64,000 bases of DNA, taken from the NCBI RefSeq assembly GCF_004209755.1, contig NZ_CP035913.1, forward strand, positions 6,572,001 through 6,636,000, read 5' to 3'. The position numbers and the translations under genes were made by a program. Source of the DNA: Pseudoduganella lutea (GTDB lineage: Bacteria; Pseudomonadota; Gammaproteobacteria; Burkholderiales; Burkholderiaceae_D). Of the stretch, positions 52,362-60,739 are shown piece after piece. How positions within the stretch are numbered: position 1 is the first letter of the stretch; every line of letters starts with the position of its first letter. The notes under the pieces were generated by a model. The model saw only the letters and a program-made list of their open reading frames with translations, made no database searches and was not told the origin of the DNA.

Positions 52362-52529
52362 ATGCATCCAGTAGTACGTAAGCTGTTCTTCACAGACCGC
52401 GTTGTTGTCAAAAACACCTATGGCACTTCCTTTGAAGCGGAAGGATTGTTCTTGAACTGGTTCGGCCGCAATGTGCCATTCGTGGCCATGGGGGTATGGG
52501 CAGGCTTCATGCTCGCCTTTGCAGTCTGA
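52362..52529 (+). CDS. Short membrane-type protein, array gene 7
   Basis: A 55-residue frame (below the usual size limit), MHPVVRKLFFTDRVVVKNTY, then a hydrophobic end (VPFVAMGVWAGFMLAFAV). AGAGGTAACAAC precedes the ATG. Function unknown; may be a small membrane peptide. Confidence 0.6.
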   Translation: MHPVVRKLFFTDRVVVKNTYGTSFEAEGLFLNWFGRNVPFVAMGVWAGFMLAFAV

Positions 52530-52552
52530 TGTGGGCAAGGCCGAGGAAAACT

Positions 52553-52813
52553 ATGAAACTGACACTCCAACAGCAGGTCGCAGCGATCCATCGCGCCGCA
52601 AGGGATCAAGGCAAATCCGAAGAGTTCACGGCCCGAGCGGTCATCTTTTGGCTGGAGTGGCAACTTGACCTTTCGCTGGCCGGGAACGGTTGGCTCGACA
52701 ATGACGAAGCCACCCTTGAAGCGATTTCGGAGGACGAAAAGCAGATCCTGGAATTCAAGCAGTTTATGGCCTCGGCTGGCATTATCGGCTGGTACAACCG
52801 CGCGATGGATTGA
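52553..52813 (+). CDS. Hypothetical protein, array gene 8
   Basis: An 86-residue helical protein, preceded by GAGGAAAACT and ATG. MKLTLQQQVAAIHRAARDQG then FWLEWQLDLSLAGNGWLDND and FKQFMASAGIIGWYN. No family. Confidence 0.7.
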   Translation: MKLTLQQQVAAIHRAARDQGKSEEFTARAVIFWLEWQLDLSLAGNGWLDNDEATLEAISEDEKQILEFKQFMASAGIIGWYNRAMD

Positions 52814-52840
52814 ACAAGGAAACGGGCCGGAGACGTGGGA

Positions 52841-53041
52841 ATGAAAATCAGATCTCGAACGGGCCTCATCATGACGCCTGAGCAGTTTGACGAACTGTGG
52901 AAACAGTTCGAGGCGAATGCCAAGCTCGTTGATCCTGACGCATTCCATGTTGAAGGCGGTGAGGAGCGATTCACAGCCTCCATGGACGGCCTGAAAGGTT
53001 TGCTTCGCGACGTAATAGTTCGGCGCAAAACCAAGCCGTAG
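52841..53041 (+). CDS. Small hypothetical protein, array gene 9
   Basis: A 66-residue protein starting MKIRSRTGLIMTPEQFDELW; a GTG six bases earlier is possible. AGTACGTGGGA-like purine run upstream. Helical, with a basic C-terminus. No family. Confidence 0.6.
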   Translation: MKIRSRTGLIMTPEQFDELWKQFEANAKLVDPDAFHVEGGEERFTASMDGLKGLLRDVIVRRKTKP

Positions 53042-53067
53042 GCCGATAAATTAGGCTCGAGGAAAAT

Positions 53068-53421
53068 ATGTCAGCCATCACAGCCACCCTTTACCCATGC
53101 GCCCACTGTAAGGAAACTGGAGCCTGCTCCACAGGCCACAATGGGTTGTCGTGTGCAGTATGTGTCGGGGAACATACCCTGAAAGGTGAACACTACGGAT
53201 TGGCATGTGGTGTTTGTGGCGGCATGGGTAAAGCCGAACCAAGGACTGAGCGGATCAACAAACGCATGGCGCCAATCTTGGCTTACTCGATGGTGATCCT
53301 CTTGTTGATTGCTATTGGACTAGCCGCATACACGAACAAGCATTTATCTGAAATATTGGCGTTTGCAGGAACTGTAATCGGTGCGATTACGGGCCACTAC
53401 TTCTCTCGCAGCGAGACATAG
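53068..53421 (+). CDS. Zinc-ribbon-like membrane protein, array gene 10
   Basis: A 117-residue protein with GAGGAAAATATG at its start. N-terminal Cys pairs CAHC (11-14), CAVC (29-32) and CGVC (47-50) with Cys20 suggest a DnaJ-like zinc finger; two hydrophobic segments follow (MAPILAYSMVILLLIAIG and ILAFAGTVIGAITG). It may be anchored in the membrane with a metal-binding head. No family. Confidence 0.7.
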   Translation: MSAITATLYPCAHCKETGACSTGHNGLSCAVCVGEHTLKGEHYGLACGVCGGMGKAEPRTERINKRMAPILAYSMVILLLIAIGLAAYTNKHLSEILAFAGTVIGAITGHYFSRSET

Positions 53422-53427
53422 GAAAAT

Positions 53428-53736
53428 ATGAAGGCTGTTTCGATCCTAATCGGCGCCACAATTGGTGCAACTCTGTTCGCCGGAATCGGTTTCGTCGCGG
53501 GCGCAGTCATAGCGGGCCCTCGCGGCTGGTTCACGCCGATGGTGCGCGTTGTTGTGGAAAACCGGAGTGACCAGGACGTCACGAACATCGTATTGACACA
53601 TCGATCGGACCGTCAATTGAGCACGGTGCTATTGTCATCTTTGAAGAACCGCCAGCCTTCCGAATCGAAAACTGGATCAACGCCTGAGGCCAAGGAAGAC
53701 CCTGTGCTCAATCCTCGAAAGAGAGGGGAAATGTAA
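53428..53736 (+). CDS. Hypothetical membrane protein, array gene 11
   Basis: A 102-residue protein preceded by AGGAAAATATG. A membrane segment at residues 5-28 (ILIGATIGATLFAGIGF) is followed by a beta-strand, Ser-rich extracytoplasmic-like tail. No family. It sits one base before the next gene. Confidence 0.7.
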   Translation: MKAVSILIGATIGATLFAGIGFVAGAVIAGPRGWFTPMVRVVVENRSDQDVTNIVLTHRSDRQLSTVLLSSLKNRQPSESKTGSTPEAKEDPVLNPRKRGEM

Positions 53737-54393
53737 TTGGACGCGTTAAAGATAGATAGCCTGCCCGCGATAGTGGAAATCCTCAAGGAATTGCTCAGCA
53801 CTACTATCGGCAGCACGGTGCTAGCAATTTTCCTCTTTATTTATCTTCTTATAAAGGTGCCGCAATTACCACTTCTTCGGTCGCTCCTTAGTAGAAAAGA
53901 ATCGCGCCTGAAATGGTTGAATGATTATTCGACCACGAGCAGAGATGAGGAATTTTGTAAAAATGTCGTGGAGGACATCCGCGATGCGCTGATTTTCGAG
54001 AAAGCCACCGGTATATATGCTGAAAGGGCATGGCGCAAAGGGCTCGTTGAATTGCATGACCGAACCGGAGTGTCGTGGGTCACAATGAGAAGGGCAAGGA
54101 AGTACATGGATATCGCCATCGATGGAACTGTCTTCATTCGGCAATTCAAATTGGGCGACCGAGTAGAGGCACGATTCAATACCGTGATGATGTGGCTGTT
54201 TTTAGCTATAGCGACTTTGCTTTTCATAACGATCATGCTCTTCGAGCCAAGCGTGTCGCTTGGGGCGGCTGGACTTTTGGTTACTTTTCTGCTGGTTGGC
54301 TTTGCCATGGGAGCAGCACATCAAAACTGGCCAATGCATGCAGCGAACGCTATCAATGACAAACTGCGAGTCACTGCACATGCGGCGAGCTAG
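53737..54393 (+). CDS. Membrane-anchored hypothetical protein, array gene 12
   Basis: A 218-residue protein starting with TTG at 53737, directly after the previous stop. An N-terminal membrane segment (STVLAIFLFIYLLIKVP) is followed by a basic helical domain (ESRLKWLNDY, DIRDALIFEKATGIY, WRKGLVELHDRTGVSW, RRARKYMDI) and two C-terminal segments (WLFLAIATLLFITIML, LLVTFLLVGFAMG). No family recognised. Confidence 0.7.
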   Translation: MDALKIDSLPAIVEILKELLSTTIGSTVLAIFLFIYLLIKVPQLPLLRSLLSRKESRLKWLNDYSTTSRDEEFCKNVVEDIRDALIFEKATGIYAERAWRKGLVELHDRTGVSWVTMRRARKYMDIAIDGTVFIRQFKLGDRVEARFNTVMMWLFLAIATLLFITIMLFEPSVSLGAAGLLVTFLLVGFAMGAAHQNWPMHAANAINDKLRVTAHAAS

Positions 54394-54753
54394 GGAAGAA
54401 AACTGCGGTGCTGATCTAGCGTCCGTGAAACTGAACCACTCGCGCCCCGGTGCCGCCCGAGGCTGGCCAGCGCCGGCGCGAGGAAAAGGTAGCAGTCTTT
54501 CTCGGCACAGCCTGCGAATCGAGCCATAGACTGCAGCGACCGATGACATCGTCGACACCCTGCTTCGCACTTTCGCGCGCGAAACTCGGGACATAGGGTG
54601 TGAAGTGTCAAGGGGTAGATCGGCCTGGTATCCTCGTGGGGCGTATGCGGTAACCCGCCTGGGTCAGCAGGCTAACAAGCCCATCGGGTCCAGGCAGATG
54701 TGCAGCACCGACAGCAACCACAGCATTCCCAGAATTCAGCTCGGAAACCAGCC
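54394..54753. other. 360-bp spacer with palindromes
   Basis: No gene. A long stem CTCGCGCC ... GGCGCGAG (54439-54446 and 54475-54482) and TTTCGCGCGCGAAA (54571-54584) lie here. The shared words GTGAAACTGAACCA are also found at 52292. This is the widest boundary in the array and could be where genes have been lost. Confidence 0.6.
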
Positions 54754-54996
54754 ATGACTGAAAAAACAGAAAACCCTTTGACATCTACTGTTTCCTGTAC
54801 CGCTCGTATTACGGGAACAGATGAGAACCCCAAAGCTGTTCAGATCAGTGCAAGGTCCCTTCCTAGCGAAGGGCAGTCGATAAGGGCGCTCTACTGCTGG
54901 GCCAATGTAAACCGACACACGAGAGCGACTGTCGACCGATACACATGGGGTACAGTTTCCGTGCGAGGTGGCAACGTGTACATCGATCCAATTTAG
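54754..54996 (+). CDS. Small hypothetical protein, array gene 13
   Basis: An 80-residue protein starting MTEKTENPLTSTVSCTARIT. Beta-strand pattern (WANVNRHTRATVDRYTWGTV). GGAAACC upstream. No family. Confidence 0.6.
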   Translation: MTEKTENPLTSTVSCTARITGTDENPKAVQISARSLPSEGQSIRALYCWANVNRHTRATVDRYTWGTVSVRGGNVYIDPI

Positions 54997-55009
54997 CGGA
55001 ACGGAAAAC

Positions 55010-55240
55010 ATGTACTCGCAAATGATGCTCGACCAGAATACCAAAGCCTTTGCTGCCTACAATTCACTCAGCGATGGGATTGATGCAGCATTTAGGCAGG
55101 GCAAATATGCGGGTGCGATAGACACCCCCAAGTGCCCGCATCCCGAAGGGACTCCCGATCATGATTGGTGGAACCGTGGATTTGACAATGGGACTGACTG
55201 CTTGGCGCACGGTCTCGACCCGTATTCAGACTGCGCCTAA
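55010..55240 (+). CDS. Small hypothetical protein, array gene 14
   Basis: A 76-residue protein preceded by AACGGAAAACATG. It contains two Cys and a Trp-Asn pair, CPHPEGTPDHDWWNRGF, and DCLAHGLDPYSDC. It could be a small metal-binding or disulfide protein. No family. Confidence 0.65.
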   Translation: MYSQMMLDQNTKAFAAYNSLSDGIDAAFRQGKYAGAIDTPKCPHPEGTPDHDWWNRGFDNGTDCLAHGLDPYSDCA

Positions 55241-55267
55241 TCCGAAAGTGAACAAGACGGAAAAACA

Positions 55268-55591
55268 ATGGGTACGCCGATCGTAAGTAGAGATTGCCAA
55301 GTGCAGGCGCCGGAAGGCCCGGCGTTCTTTACAAGAGTGGGCGTACAGCAGCCCGTGCAGAAAGACGGCAAATGGTGGGAATGTAAGCTGAGCTTACCCG
55401 GCATACTTGAGGACGATCGTGTCGCATTTGGCGTCGACGAGTGGGACGCGCTGCAAGCAGGGATGCAATTGGTATGGATCGAACTTGATCATAAGGCAAA
55501 GACTGGATGGCAATTCTCGTGGTGGAACGGCGAGACTACCGATGTCGATCAGCTACTGCCTCAGTGGGGTCGAGAGTTGCGGCCTTGTTAG
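55268..55591 (+). CDS. Hypothetical protein, array gene 15
   Basis: A 107-residue protein preceded by GACGGAAAAACAATG. Trp-rich beta-sheet look: FFTRVGVQQPVQKDGKWWEC, GVDEWDALQAGMQLVWIEL. No family. Confidence 0.7.
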   Translation: MGTPIVSRDCQVQAPEGPAFFTRVGVQQPVQKDGKWWECKLSLPGILEDDRVAFGVDEWDALQAGMQLVWIELDHKAKTGWQFSWWNGETTDVDQLLPQWGRELRPC

Positions 55592-55614
55592 TACCTACAA
55601 AACGGAAAACCCAG

Positions 55615-55630
55615 CTTTCGCGCGCGAAAG
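55615..55630. repeat. GC palindrome, array boundary
   Basis: CTTTCGCGCGCGAAAG, a perfect 16-bp palindrome after AACGGAAAACCC. Sister of the sites at 54571 and 56146. Confidence 0.85.
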
Positions 55631-55672
55631 TCAGCAAAGGCAAAGTGACGTGGCGAGTAAGTCGAAGAGGCG

Positions 55673-56092
55673 ATGAAAATGATTGAGTTTGATCAGGTAT
55701 CTAAAGAGGAACTGGTGACTTTTATCTCGGAAAATTTTGATCGTTTCGACAGCGAAAGAACACCAGGATTCCCGGAGAACATGCTTTTCGACTTAGAGAG
55801 CGACTCCTTCCAGTTCTTCCGCAACCCAAACGGATTCGCGATTGCGTTCACAGGAAGACCAACCGAAGTCGAGCTGATGTTCTTGTACGTGCGAAGGTCG
55901 GCAGAAGGGCAAGGGATAGGGACGCAACTAATCGATAGTGTGAAGCACATGGCAGCAGGGCTCCCGGTTACGCTCAAATGTGAAGGATCCGACCGAGAAG
56001 CGTATTTTCGGGGGCGTGGATTTAAAGCTGTTATGCAGGTATCGAAGGACCGCTTCTGCATGCAGTGGCTACCTGCAAATCAGTCGATCTAA
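55673..56092 (+). CDS. GNAT family acetyltransferase, array gene 16
   Basis: A 139-residue protein; ATG at 55673 or 55679 (MIEFDQVSKEELVTF). Acetyl-CoA motif A is VRRSAEGQGIGTQLID (QGxGTxL), preceded by VELMFLYV, and motif B has FRGRGFKAVMQV. Compact and complete. Substrate unknown. It is one of the few array genes with a known fold. Confidence 0.85.
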   Translation: MKMIEFDQVSKEELVTFISENFDRFDSERTPGFPENMLFDLESDSFQFFRNPNGFAIAFTGRPTEVELMFLYVRRSAEGQGIGTQLIDSVKHMAAGLPVTLKCEGSDREAYFRGRGFKAVMQVSKDRFCMQWLPANQSI

Positions 56093-56145
56093 TCGACCCG
56101 CAGAAACAACTTAGTACCGAATAGTGCCCCGCTAAGGAAAAGTCT

Positions 56146-56165
56146 GACTTTCGCGCGCGAAAGTC
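56146..56165. repeat. 20-bp perfect palindrome
   Basis: Half-sites GACTTTCGCG and CGCGAAAGTC. It stands 14 bases before the next start codon, between TAAGGAAAAGTCT and CAACAAGGAAAACATG. The longest of the boundary palindromes. Confidence 0.9.
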
Positions 56166-56179
56166 TCAACAAGGAAAAC

Positions 56180-56341
56180 ATGCAGATACCACAAATTGAT
56201 CAATCTGAGTTTGTTAACTTAGTTGCCACAAAGCGTTTTAAAGATGCCTTCCGTTGTGTTATGGGTACGGGAGACAAACCAGTTATCTGCGGCCGAGAAT
56301 TGCTAAAGCTGTTTGCGAACCTAGGCCCAGAAGATCGATAG
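56180..56341 (+). CDS. Short hypothetical protein, array gene 17
   Basis: A 53-residue frame below the usual length cut, preceded by AAGGAAAACATG. MQIPQIDQSEFVNLVATKRF, then CGRELLKLFANLGPEDR. It precedes the protease-like gene by three bases. May be a small partner of it. Confidence 0.6.
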   Translation: MQIPQIDQSEFVNLVATKRFKDAFRCVMGTGDKPVICGRELLKLFANLGPEDR

Positions 56342-56344
56342 GAC

Positions 56345-56905
56345 ATGCTTGCATGGTGCTCGACGACTATGGAGCTGGAACCCCTTGAAGCTATACGCTG
56401 GTACGTTGATCAGATTGCACGGCATGAACTGGGTCACGCCGTAGCTGCCAGACTCTTGGGTTTTCACAGCGGCAAAATGGTTTTGGCGGTGTCTGCTGCG
56501 AATGGCGATCATGAAGCCTCAACTAGCGTTGGCCTTGACATGGCCCTTTCCGACGTCAGTCAGATCCGAAGCTATGTCGAGAAAAGGGTAATCGTACTTA
56601 TGGCCGGAACGATGGCTGAGCCAGACACGTCACAAGATTTAATGGCAGAATTTCACGCAGCCTTTGAAGCTGGACCTGCAAACTCAGATCGTCAAAAGTG
56701 CGAGGAGTTTTTACAACTTTTGCAGAACGTCGAAGTCGGAAATTTGGATGCTCAGCCAAACCATACCGATTACTACCGAAAATTAGTTTTTGCAACTCAT
56801 CGATTGATCACAGCGAACCATGCCGCAATAGACCGCATAGCAATCAAAATGAGCCATCAAGTTCAGACGTTTGGTCAGATAGTTAAGTGGCCCCCAGTGA
56901 CGTAG
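56345..56905 (+). CDS. HExxH metallopeptidase-like protein, array gene 18
   Basis: A 186-residue soluble protein. HELGH at residues 27-31 (ARHELGHAVAARLLGFHSGK) matches the zinc motif of FtsH-type M41 peptidases, where a GF follows. No ATPase domain is present. A start at 56369 (MELEPLEAI) is also possible. It could cleave a small substrate or act as an anti-repressor-like ImmA-style protease; that is inference. Confidence 0.75.
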   Translation: MLAWCSTTMELEPLEAIRWYVDQIARHELGHAVAARLLGFHSGKMVLAVSAANGDHEASTSVGLDMALSDVSQIRSYVEKRVIVLMAGTMAEPDTSQDLMAEFHAAFEAGPANSDRQKCEEFLQLLQNVEVGNLDAQPNHTDYYRKLVFATHRLITANHAAIDRIAIKMSHQVQTFGQIVKWPPVT

Positions 56906-56989
56906 AGGCGCTGCTTGGACAGGAAAGCTGGATCAACCCGCTATCCGGTATTAGTGCCAACTAAACCATCGCGTACAAGAACGGAAAAT

Positions 56990-57026
56990 GCGCCCTAGAG
57001 GCGCCCGCACCCGGCCGGCGCCGGCC
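56990..57026. repeat. Double GC palindrome, array end
   Basis: GCGCC-CTAGA-GGCGC (56990-57004) then GGCCGGCGCCGGCC (57013-57026), flanked by AACGGAAAAT and AAAGGAAAG before ATG. The words GCCCGCACCCGGCCGG match 52322-52338 with one change. Confidence 0.85.
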
Positions 57027-57037
57027 CAAAGGAAAGT

Positions 57038-57145
57038 ATGTCAAAAGCAGTGTATCAATTTGCCCGTGGGGCTGAAACATCAGAAGGCAAACTTTCTGTG
57101 TTTTTTAGTAGGAATGGTGCAGGTACTGATGCCCAGCTCTACTAA
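57038..57145 (+). CDS. Very short hypothetical protein at the array end
   Basis: A 35-residue frame starting MSKAVYQFARGAETSEG after AAAGGAAAGT. Possibly real or a cassette remnant. Low confidence. Confidence 0.4.
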   Translation: MSKAVYQFARGAETSEGKLSVFFSRNGAGTDAQLY

Positions 57146-57490
57146 CTGAGCACAGCAGCATCTACTTGAGTAATCTTGATTTCTTCTCGTAAGACGGAAG
57201 GAGCTCGAATTTTGGCGAGTGGTATCATGAGCGAAGCTGCGGCTTAAAACTGGAGTTCTCGTGCCTTAGAGCGGCAGATCGGAATACTATACTACGAGAG
57301 ACCATTGGCCAGCCGGGATCGCCCCACTGTCGAACATGAAGCACAAAAGCAACTGCAGGCGCGTTGCCAAACAGCTTGCAAGCGCGGAACGCCGTAGCTG
57401 CCGTTCTCATTGAGCCGACCATTAGTCGCTACGAGAACGTTGCTCGAGTTGGTTCATCGCTGAGCTGACACTTCCAAGGTGTAAATTCGG
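57146..57490. other. 345-bp spacer before the zinc-ribbon nuclease
   Basis: No gene seen. The 57260-57460 part has no palindromes of the array type, so the array probably ends at about 57145. Confidence 0.4.
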
Positions 57491-59137
57491 ATGCGGAAAA
57501 TTGAGACCTCTCGCGGTACGTTTAGTGGCATCACTGCCTTGGCGAATTATCTTGCAATGCCGTACGCGAACGTTAAGGCCCTTGTGCGTCAAGGTCGGGT
57601 GGAGGATCTGTTCACTGGATTTTACAGGGGATATGATCCGGCCAGGCTTGCCGATATTACTGATCATCGTATTGCCTGCACGACGCTAGCTAGGCGGATT
57701 GCAGCTTACGCTAGAATCGTTGCCTATGTTCATGATCGAGTCACTTCAACTCCTGGTCTAACATTAGACGCTGCGCTATTAACGCCACAGGATCAATTTG
57801 TTTATGCAGCAAAAGACTCTGCCGGTCTGATTTCGCTTTCCTGCGGTAACCCTGCTCACCCCGTGTGGACCGTTGATGCAGGCTACCTAATGCGGACTCA
57901 ACGTTGGTGCGGGCATTGCGCGAAGTCCGTAAAAAAAACTGACAACCAAGTAGAAATGGAATTAGGTATACGAGGGTTCGCGCTGCTATCGGATTACCGA
58001 AATGCTAATGCAGAGATCACGGTCAAGTGCACCAACGGCCATGTGGTCACGCATACCTTAAGCAAGATCGTCAATGGAAATGTCGGTTGCCCTCAATGTT
58101 TCTCGCCTAGAGAAGAGGCAGTTGTTCAGCACTATTTGGAATACTTTTTAGGTATTCGATTCGATCAAGTAAGGAAACGCCCTGCCTGGCTCTACGAGCT
58201 CTCTGGCCAGCGGCTAGAACTGGACGGTTACTGCACCGAATGGAAACTGGCTTTCGAGTATCAGGGGGAACATCACTATAAGACTGTCGGATATGCAATT
58301 GGAAGTGCTTTATCAGCAGTGCAGGCGCGGGACGCTGCTAAGTCGGCGGCCTGTAAGGCGGCCGGTGTCTTGTTGATCGTAGTGCCAACTTTGCCAAAAC
58401 GCTGGAACGAGCAAATCGCTGCCGACCACGTGGCACAGTGTTTAGTTAGTCAGGGTTTTGGTCTCCGACGGAAAGCGTGCGACGCGCCGAAGTTCATCAA
58501 GCGCGAGCCCGAGAAACTGAGCGTCTTCCGAACCGCTATTGAAGCCGCTGAGGGCGCACTTTTGGAAGAGGTGTACAAGGGCTACCATCGGGGCCATCTG
58601 ATTCGGTGCGCGTTCGGTCACGAGTGGCTTGGCACGCCCGCGTCAATTTTTCGTGGTTGCTGGTGCCCCAAGTGTGCACGCCAGAAATCCGTCGCCGGGT
58701 CGAAACGCGAACGGGCCAAGCGCTATGAATCCAGTAAGCCGGCCAGATTGCAGCAGCTGCGCGAGATAGTAGAAGCAGCTGGCGGAACATTGCTCGAAGC
58801 CGAATACAAGGGCTTGAGGTCGCCGCATGCGGTAACGTGCGGCAAATGCGGTCATGCTTGGTCGCCTACAGCCCAGTCCCTGTTCGCAGGCCATTTTTGT
58901 CAGCGCTGTGGTCGTGACAACCTGATCGCTGCAGCCAAGCGCGCTACGACAAAACGCAGTATTAGAAAATTTCACCGAGCAAAAGCTGCGGTCAAGCTGC
59001 TGGCTATCACAACGCCCAATGAAGTCGCGCGCTTCTTAGGGTTATCCGCGCATACCGTCCGGCGATACGCGAGAAAGGCAGCTGAGCAAGTCACGATTGA
59101 TCTGCTCGAGGACGAGCCGGCGCCATTTAACGAGTGA
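57491..59137 (+). CDS. Zinc-ribbon protein with a PD-(D/E)XK-like nuclease core and HTH
   Basis: A 548-residue protein. The N-terminus has an HTH-like unit (GITALANYLAMPYANVKALV). Zinc ribbons lie at C140/C143 with C180, C200/C203, C390-C395 and C450/C453 with C470/C473. The middle domain ERLxLDGY-type region reads LELDGYCTEWKLAFEYQGEHHY (Asp245, Glu256-x-Gln258), a restriction-endonuclease-fold active site as in homing and Vsr-like nucleases. The C-terminus has a second HTH (EVARFLGLSAHTVRRYAR). It may be a stand-alone homing or defence nuclease. No partner gene visible. Confidence 0.8.
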   Translation: MRKIETSRGTFSGITALANYLAMPYANVKALVRQGRVEDLFTGFYRGYDPARLADITDHRIACTTLARRIAAYARIVAYVHDRVTSTPGLTLDAALLTPQDQFVYAAKDSAGLISLSCGNPAHPVWTVDAGYLMRTQRWCGHCAKSVKKTDNQVEMELGIRGFALLSDYRNANAEITVKCTNGHVVTHTLSKIVNGNVGCPQCFSPREEAVVQHYLEYFLGIRFDQVRKRPAWLYELSGQRLELDGYCTEWKLAFEYQGEHHYKTVGYAIGSALSAVQARDAAKSAACKAAGVLLIVVPTLPKRWNEQIAADHVAQCLVSQGFGLRRKACDAPKFIKREPEKLSVFRTAIEAAEGALLEEVYKGYHRGHLIRCAFGHEWLGTPASIFRGCWCPKCARQKSVAGSKRERAKRYESSKPARLQQLREIVEAAGGTLLEAEYKGLRSPHAVTCGKCGHAWSPTAQSLFAGHFCQRCGRDNLIAAAKRATTKRSIRKFHRAKAAVKLLAITTPNEVARFLGLSAHTVRRYARKAAEQVTIDLLEDEPAPFNE

Positions 59138-59207
59138 CTATCAGCCTGTGATCGTGACCAACAACAGGCCCTAATGTGTTTTCCAAGGAGCGCGGTGGTG
59201 AATCAAT

Positions 59208-59340
59208 TCAGCTTTGTAGACCCATTAAAGTCTCGGCCAAGGCTTTGTCGTAGCTGTGGCCTTTGCTGCCGACAGAGGGCTCGATTCCGGCGTGCGCGGG
59301 ACGCTCGTTGTACTTAATGGACACATATTGGGCAGATTGG
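59208..59340 (-). pseudogene. IS3 family OrfB end fragment
   Basis: Minus strand: QYVSIKYNERPAHAGIEPSV, GSKGHSYDKALAETLMGL, the signature end of IS3 OrfB (SIRYTERLAEAGIEPSVG and ALAET). Upstream, HNDRS-like remains (LIYHNDRSN) are in another frame. Only ~40 codons survive. Confidence 0.8.
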
Positions 59341-59601
59341 ACCGGTCGTTGTGATAGATCAACGTGTTTCTCTCCGGTGAGATGAGCTTCGAGCAGAGCT
59401 GGTTCATGAGTGCCTGGTACTGCAGGAGGCAGCTCAAGCAAGGAAGGACAGGGAGATCTAGATCGCCAGCAAGACTTCGCATATCGGGACGTTACGTCAA
59501 ATCGATGTCGCCTGGGGGCCTTACCGCTTGACACAACCGTTATCGTATAGGATAACTCGCAGAGCATTACGGCGCACGACACGGACATATTGGAGGCGAG
59601 A

Positions 59602-59973
59602 ATGCCTTTCTTGAAAAAAGACGACAACAAGATCGCGCTGGCGATGGAGGCCATGGCACAACTGCTGGAAATGCAGTCCACACAAAAATCCTGGCAGCTG
59701 TCTGCGGCTATGCAGGAACTTCCACGGCTCGACCTGACCGCATCATGTGGCGAGCATGACGATTGCGCAGATCATCTACACTCAATCTGGGAAGCAGTGG
59801 CGGTGCGTTTTCCCGGCTGCAGATCTCGACGATACGTCGATGGTATGGGAGAAGTGTATTTCGTTGTTCTGTCAGATTTCAGTGAGCTTAGCCCCAAGTT
59901 AGGAGTCGCCCATAGCGAATGCCGTGCTTGGGAAATGGCTTTAGATGCGCAACACTCTCTAGCTGGTGGATAG
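59602..59973 (+). CDS. Hypothetical protein
   Basis: A 123-residue protein starting MPFLKKDDNKIALAME with GGAGG upstream. LLEMQSTQKSWQLSAAMQEL, then CADHLHSIWEAVAVRFPG. There is a Cys pair. No family. GC similar to its neighbours. Confidence 0.65.
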   Translation: MPFLKKDDNKIALAMEAMAQLLEMQSTQKSWQLSAAMQELPRLDLTASCGEHDDCADHLHSIWEAVAVRFPGCRSRRYVDGMGEVYFVVLSDFSELSPKLGVAHSECRAWEMALDAQHSLAGG

Positions 59974-60241
59974 AGAAGAGGGCGGAACCGCAGGACGTAC
60001 TCGCACATGTGGTGTTGATTCAACACCAATCTTTCACAGCAGTGCAAACAGGGACGGGTTGTCCACATTTTCTGTGGAAAGGTTGACTGAAAACTTGCGC
60101 GGATCCAGCGTCTATGCCACCTGCGGGGCGATGCCTAAAACTTAAGCATGGTGGCCCGATTTGACGTAACTGAGCGCTAAAGTGTGGCCAGGAAATTTAA
60201 GCGATGGTAAATTAGTCGATATCATCGAAAAAGGAAGAAAA

Positions 60242-60535
60242 ATGGCTAGTTATCAGGAAATCAAAGCAAAGATCGCCGAATTAGAACGCCAGGCGGAAGA
60301 ATTACGCCGCGCGGAGCGAGAGGGCGCGATCCAGAAAATTCGCGAATTGATGCAGAATCACGGTCTATCTGTACAGGACTTGGCGGGTAGTACCAAGAAG
60401 CAGCCGAAGAAGGATCGTTCGCCTGTGGCGGCCAAATACCGTGATCCCAAGTCAGGCGCAACGTGGACCGGACGTGGTCGTGCTCCACTTTGGTTGAATG
60501 GCCGAAGTAAAGACGATTTTCTGATCAAAGATTAA
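60242..60535 (+). CDS. H-NS family nucleoid protein
   Basis: A 97-residue protein with AAGGAAG before the ATG. Coiled-coil N-terminus (MASYQEIKAKIAELERQ to AIQKIRELMQNHG), then the C-terminal DNA-binding motif YRDPKSGATWTGRGRAP-LWL, where TWTGRGR is the AT-hook-like H-NS signature. It silences foreign AT-rich DNA. Its presence on a horizontally acquired segment is common. Confidence 0.92.
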   Translation: MASYQEIKAKIAELERQAEELRRAEREGAIQKIRELMQNHGLSVQDLAGSTKKQPKKDRSPVAAKYRDPKSGATWTGRGRAPLWLNGRSKDDFLIKD

Positions 60536-60739
60536 TGGTCTGATAGTTCCGGCTGACTAGTATAAAAACTCTGTATAGCTCGATCGATGGTTCGATGCCT
60601 AGCTAAGGTGTCGGCTGCTGGATATTGCTCAGGTCTTGATCTCAGGATATTGCAACAGCACCAGCGAAACTGCATTTTCTTGTGACTGACAAATAACGTC
60701 TGTAGCCAACTCGGCTGAATACGCAAGGCGGAGTGCAGC

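Noticed and set aside
50219..57200. Classical integron with attC sites
   Set aside because: No GTTRRRY/RYYYAAC core pairs flank the genes and neither recombinase shows the IntI-specific insert; the palindromes are of another kind.
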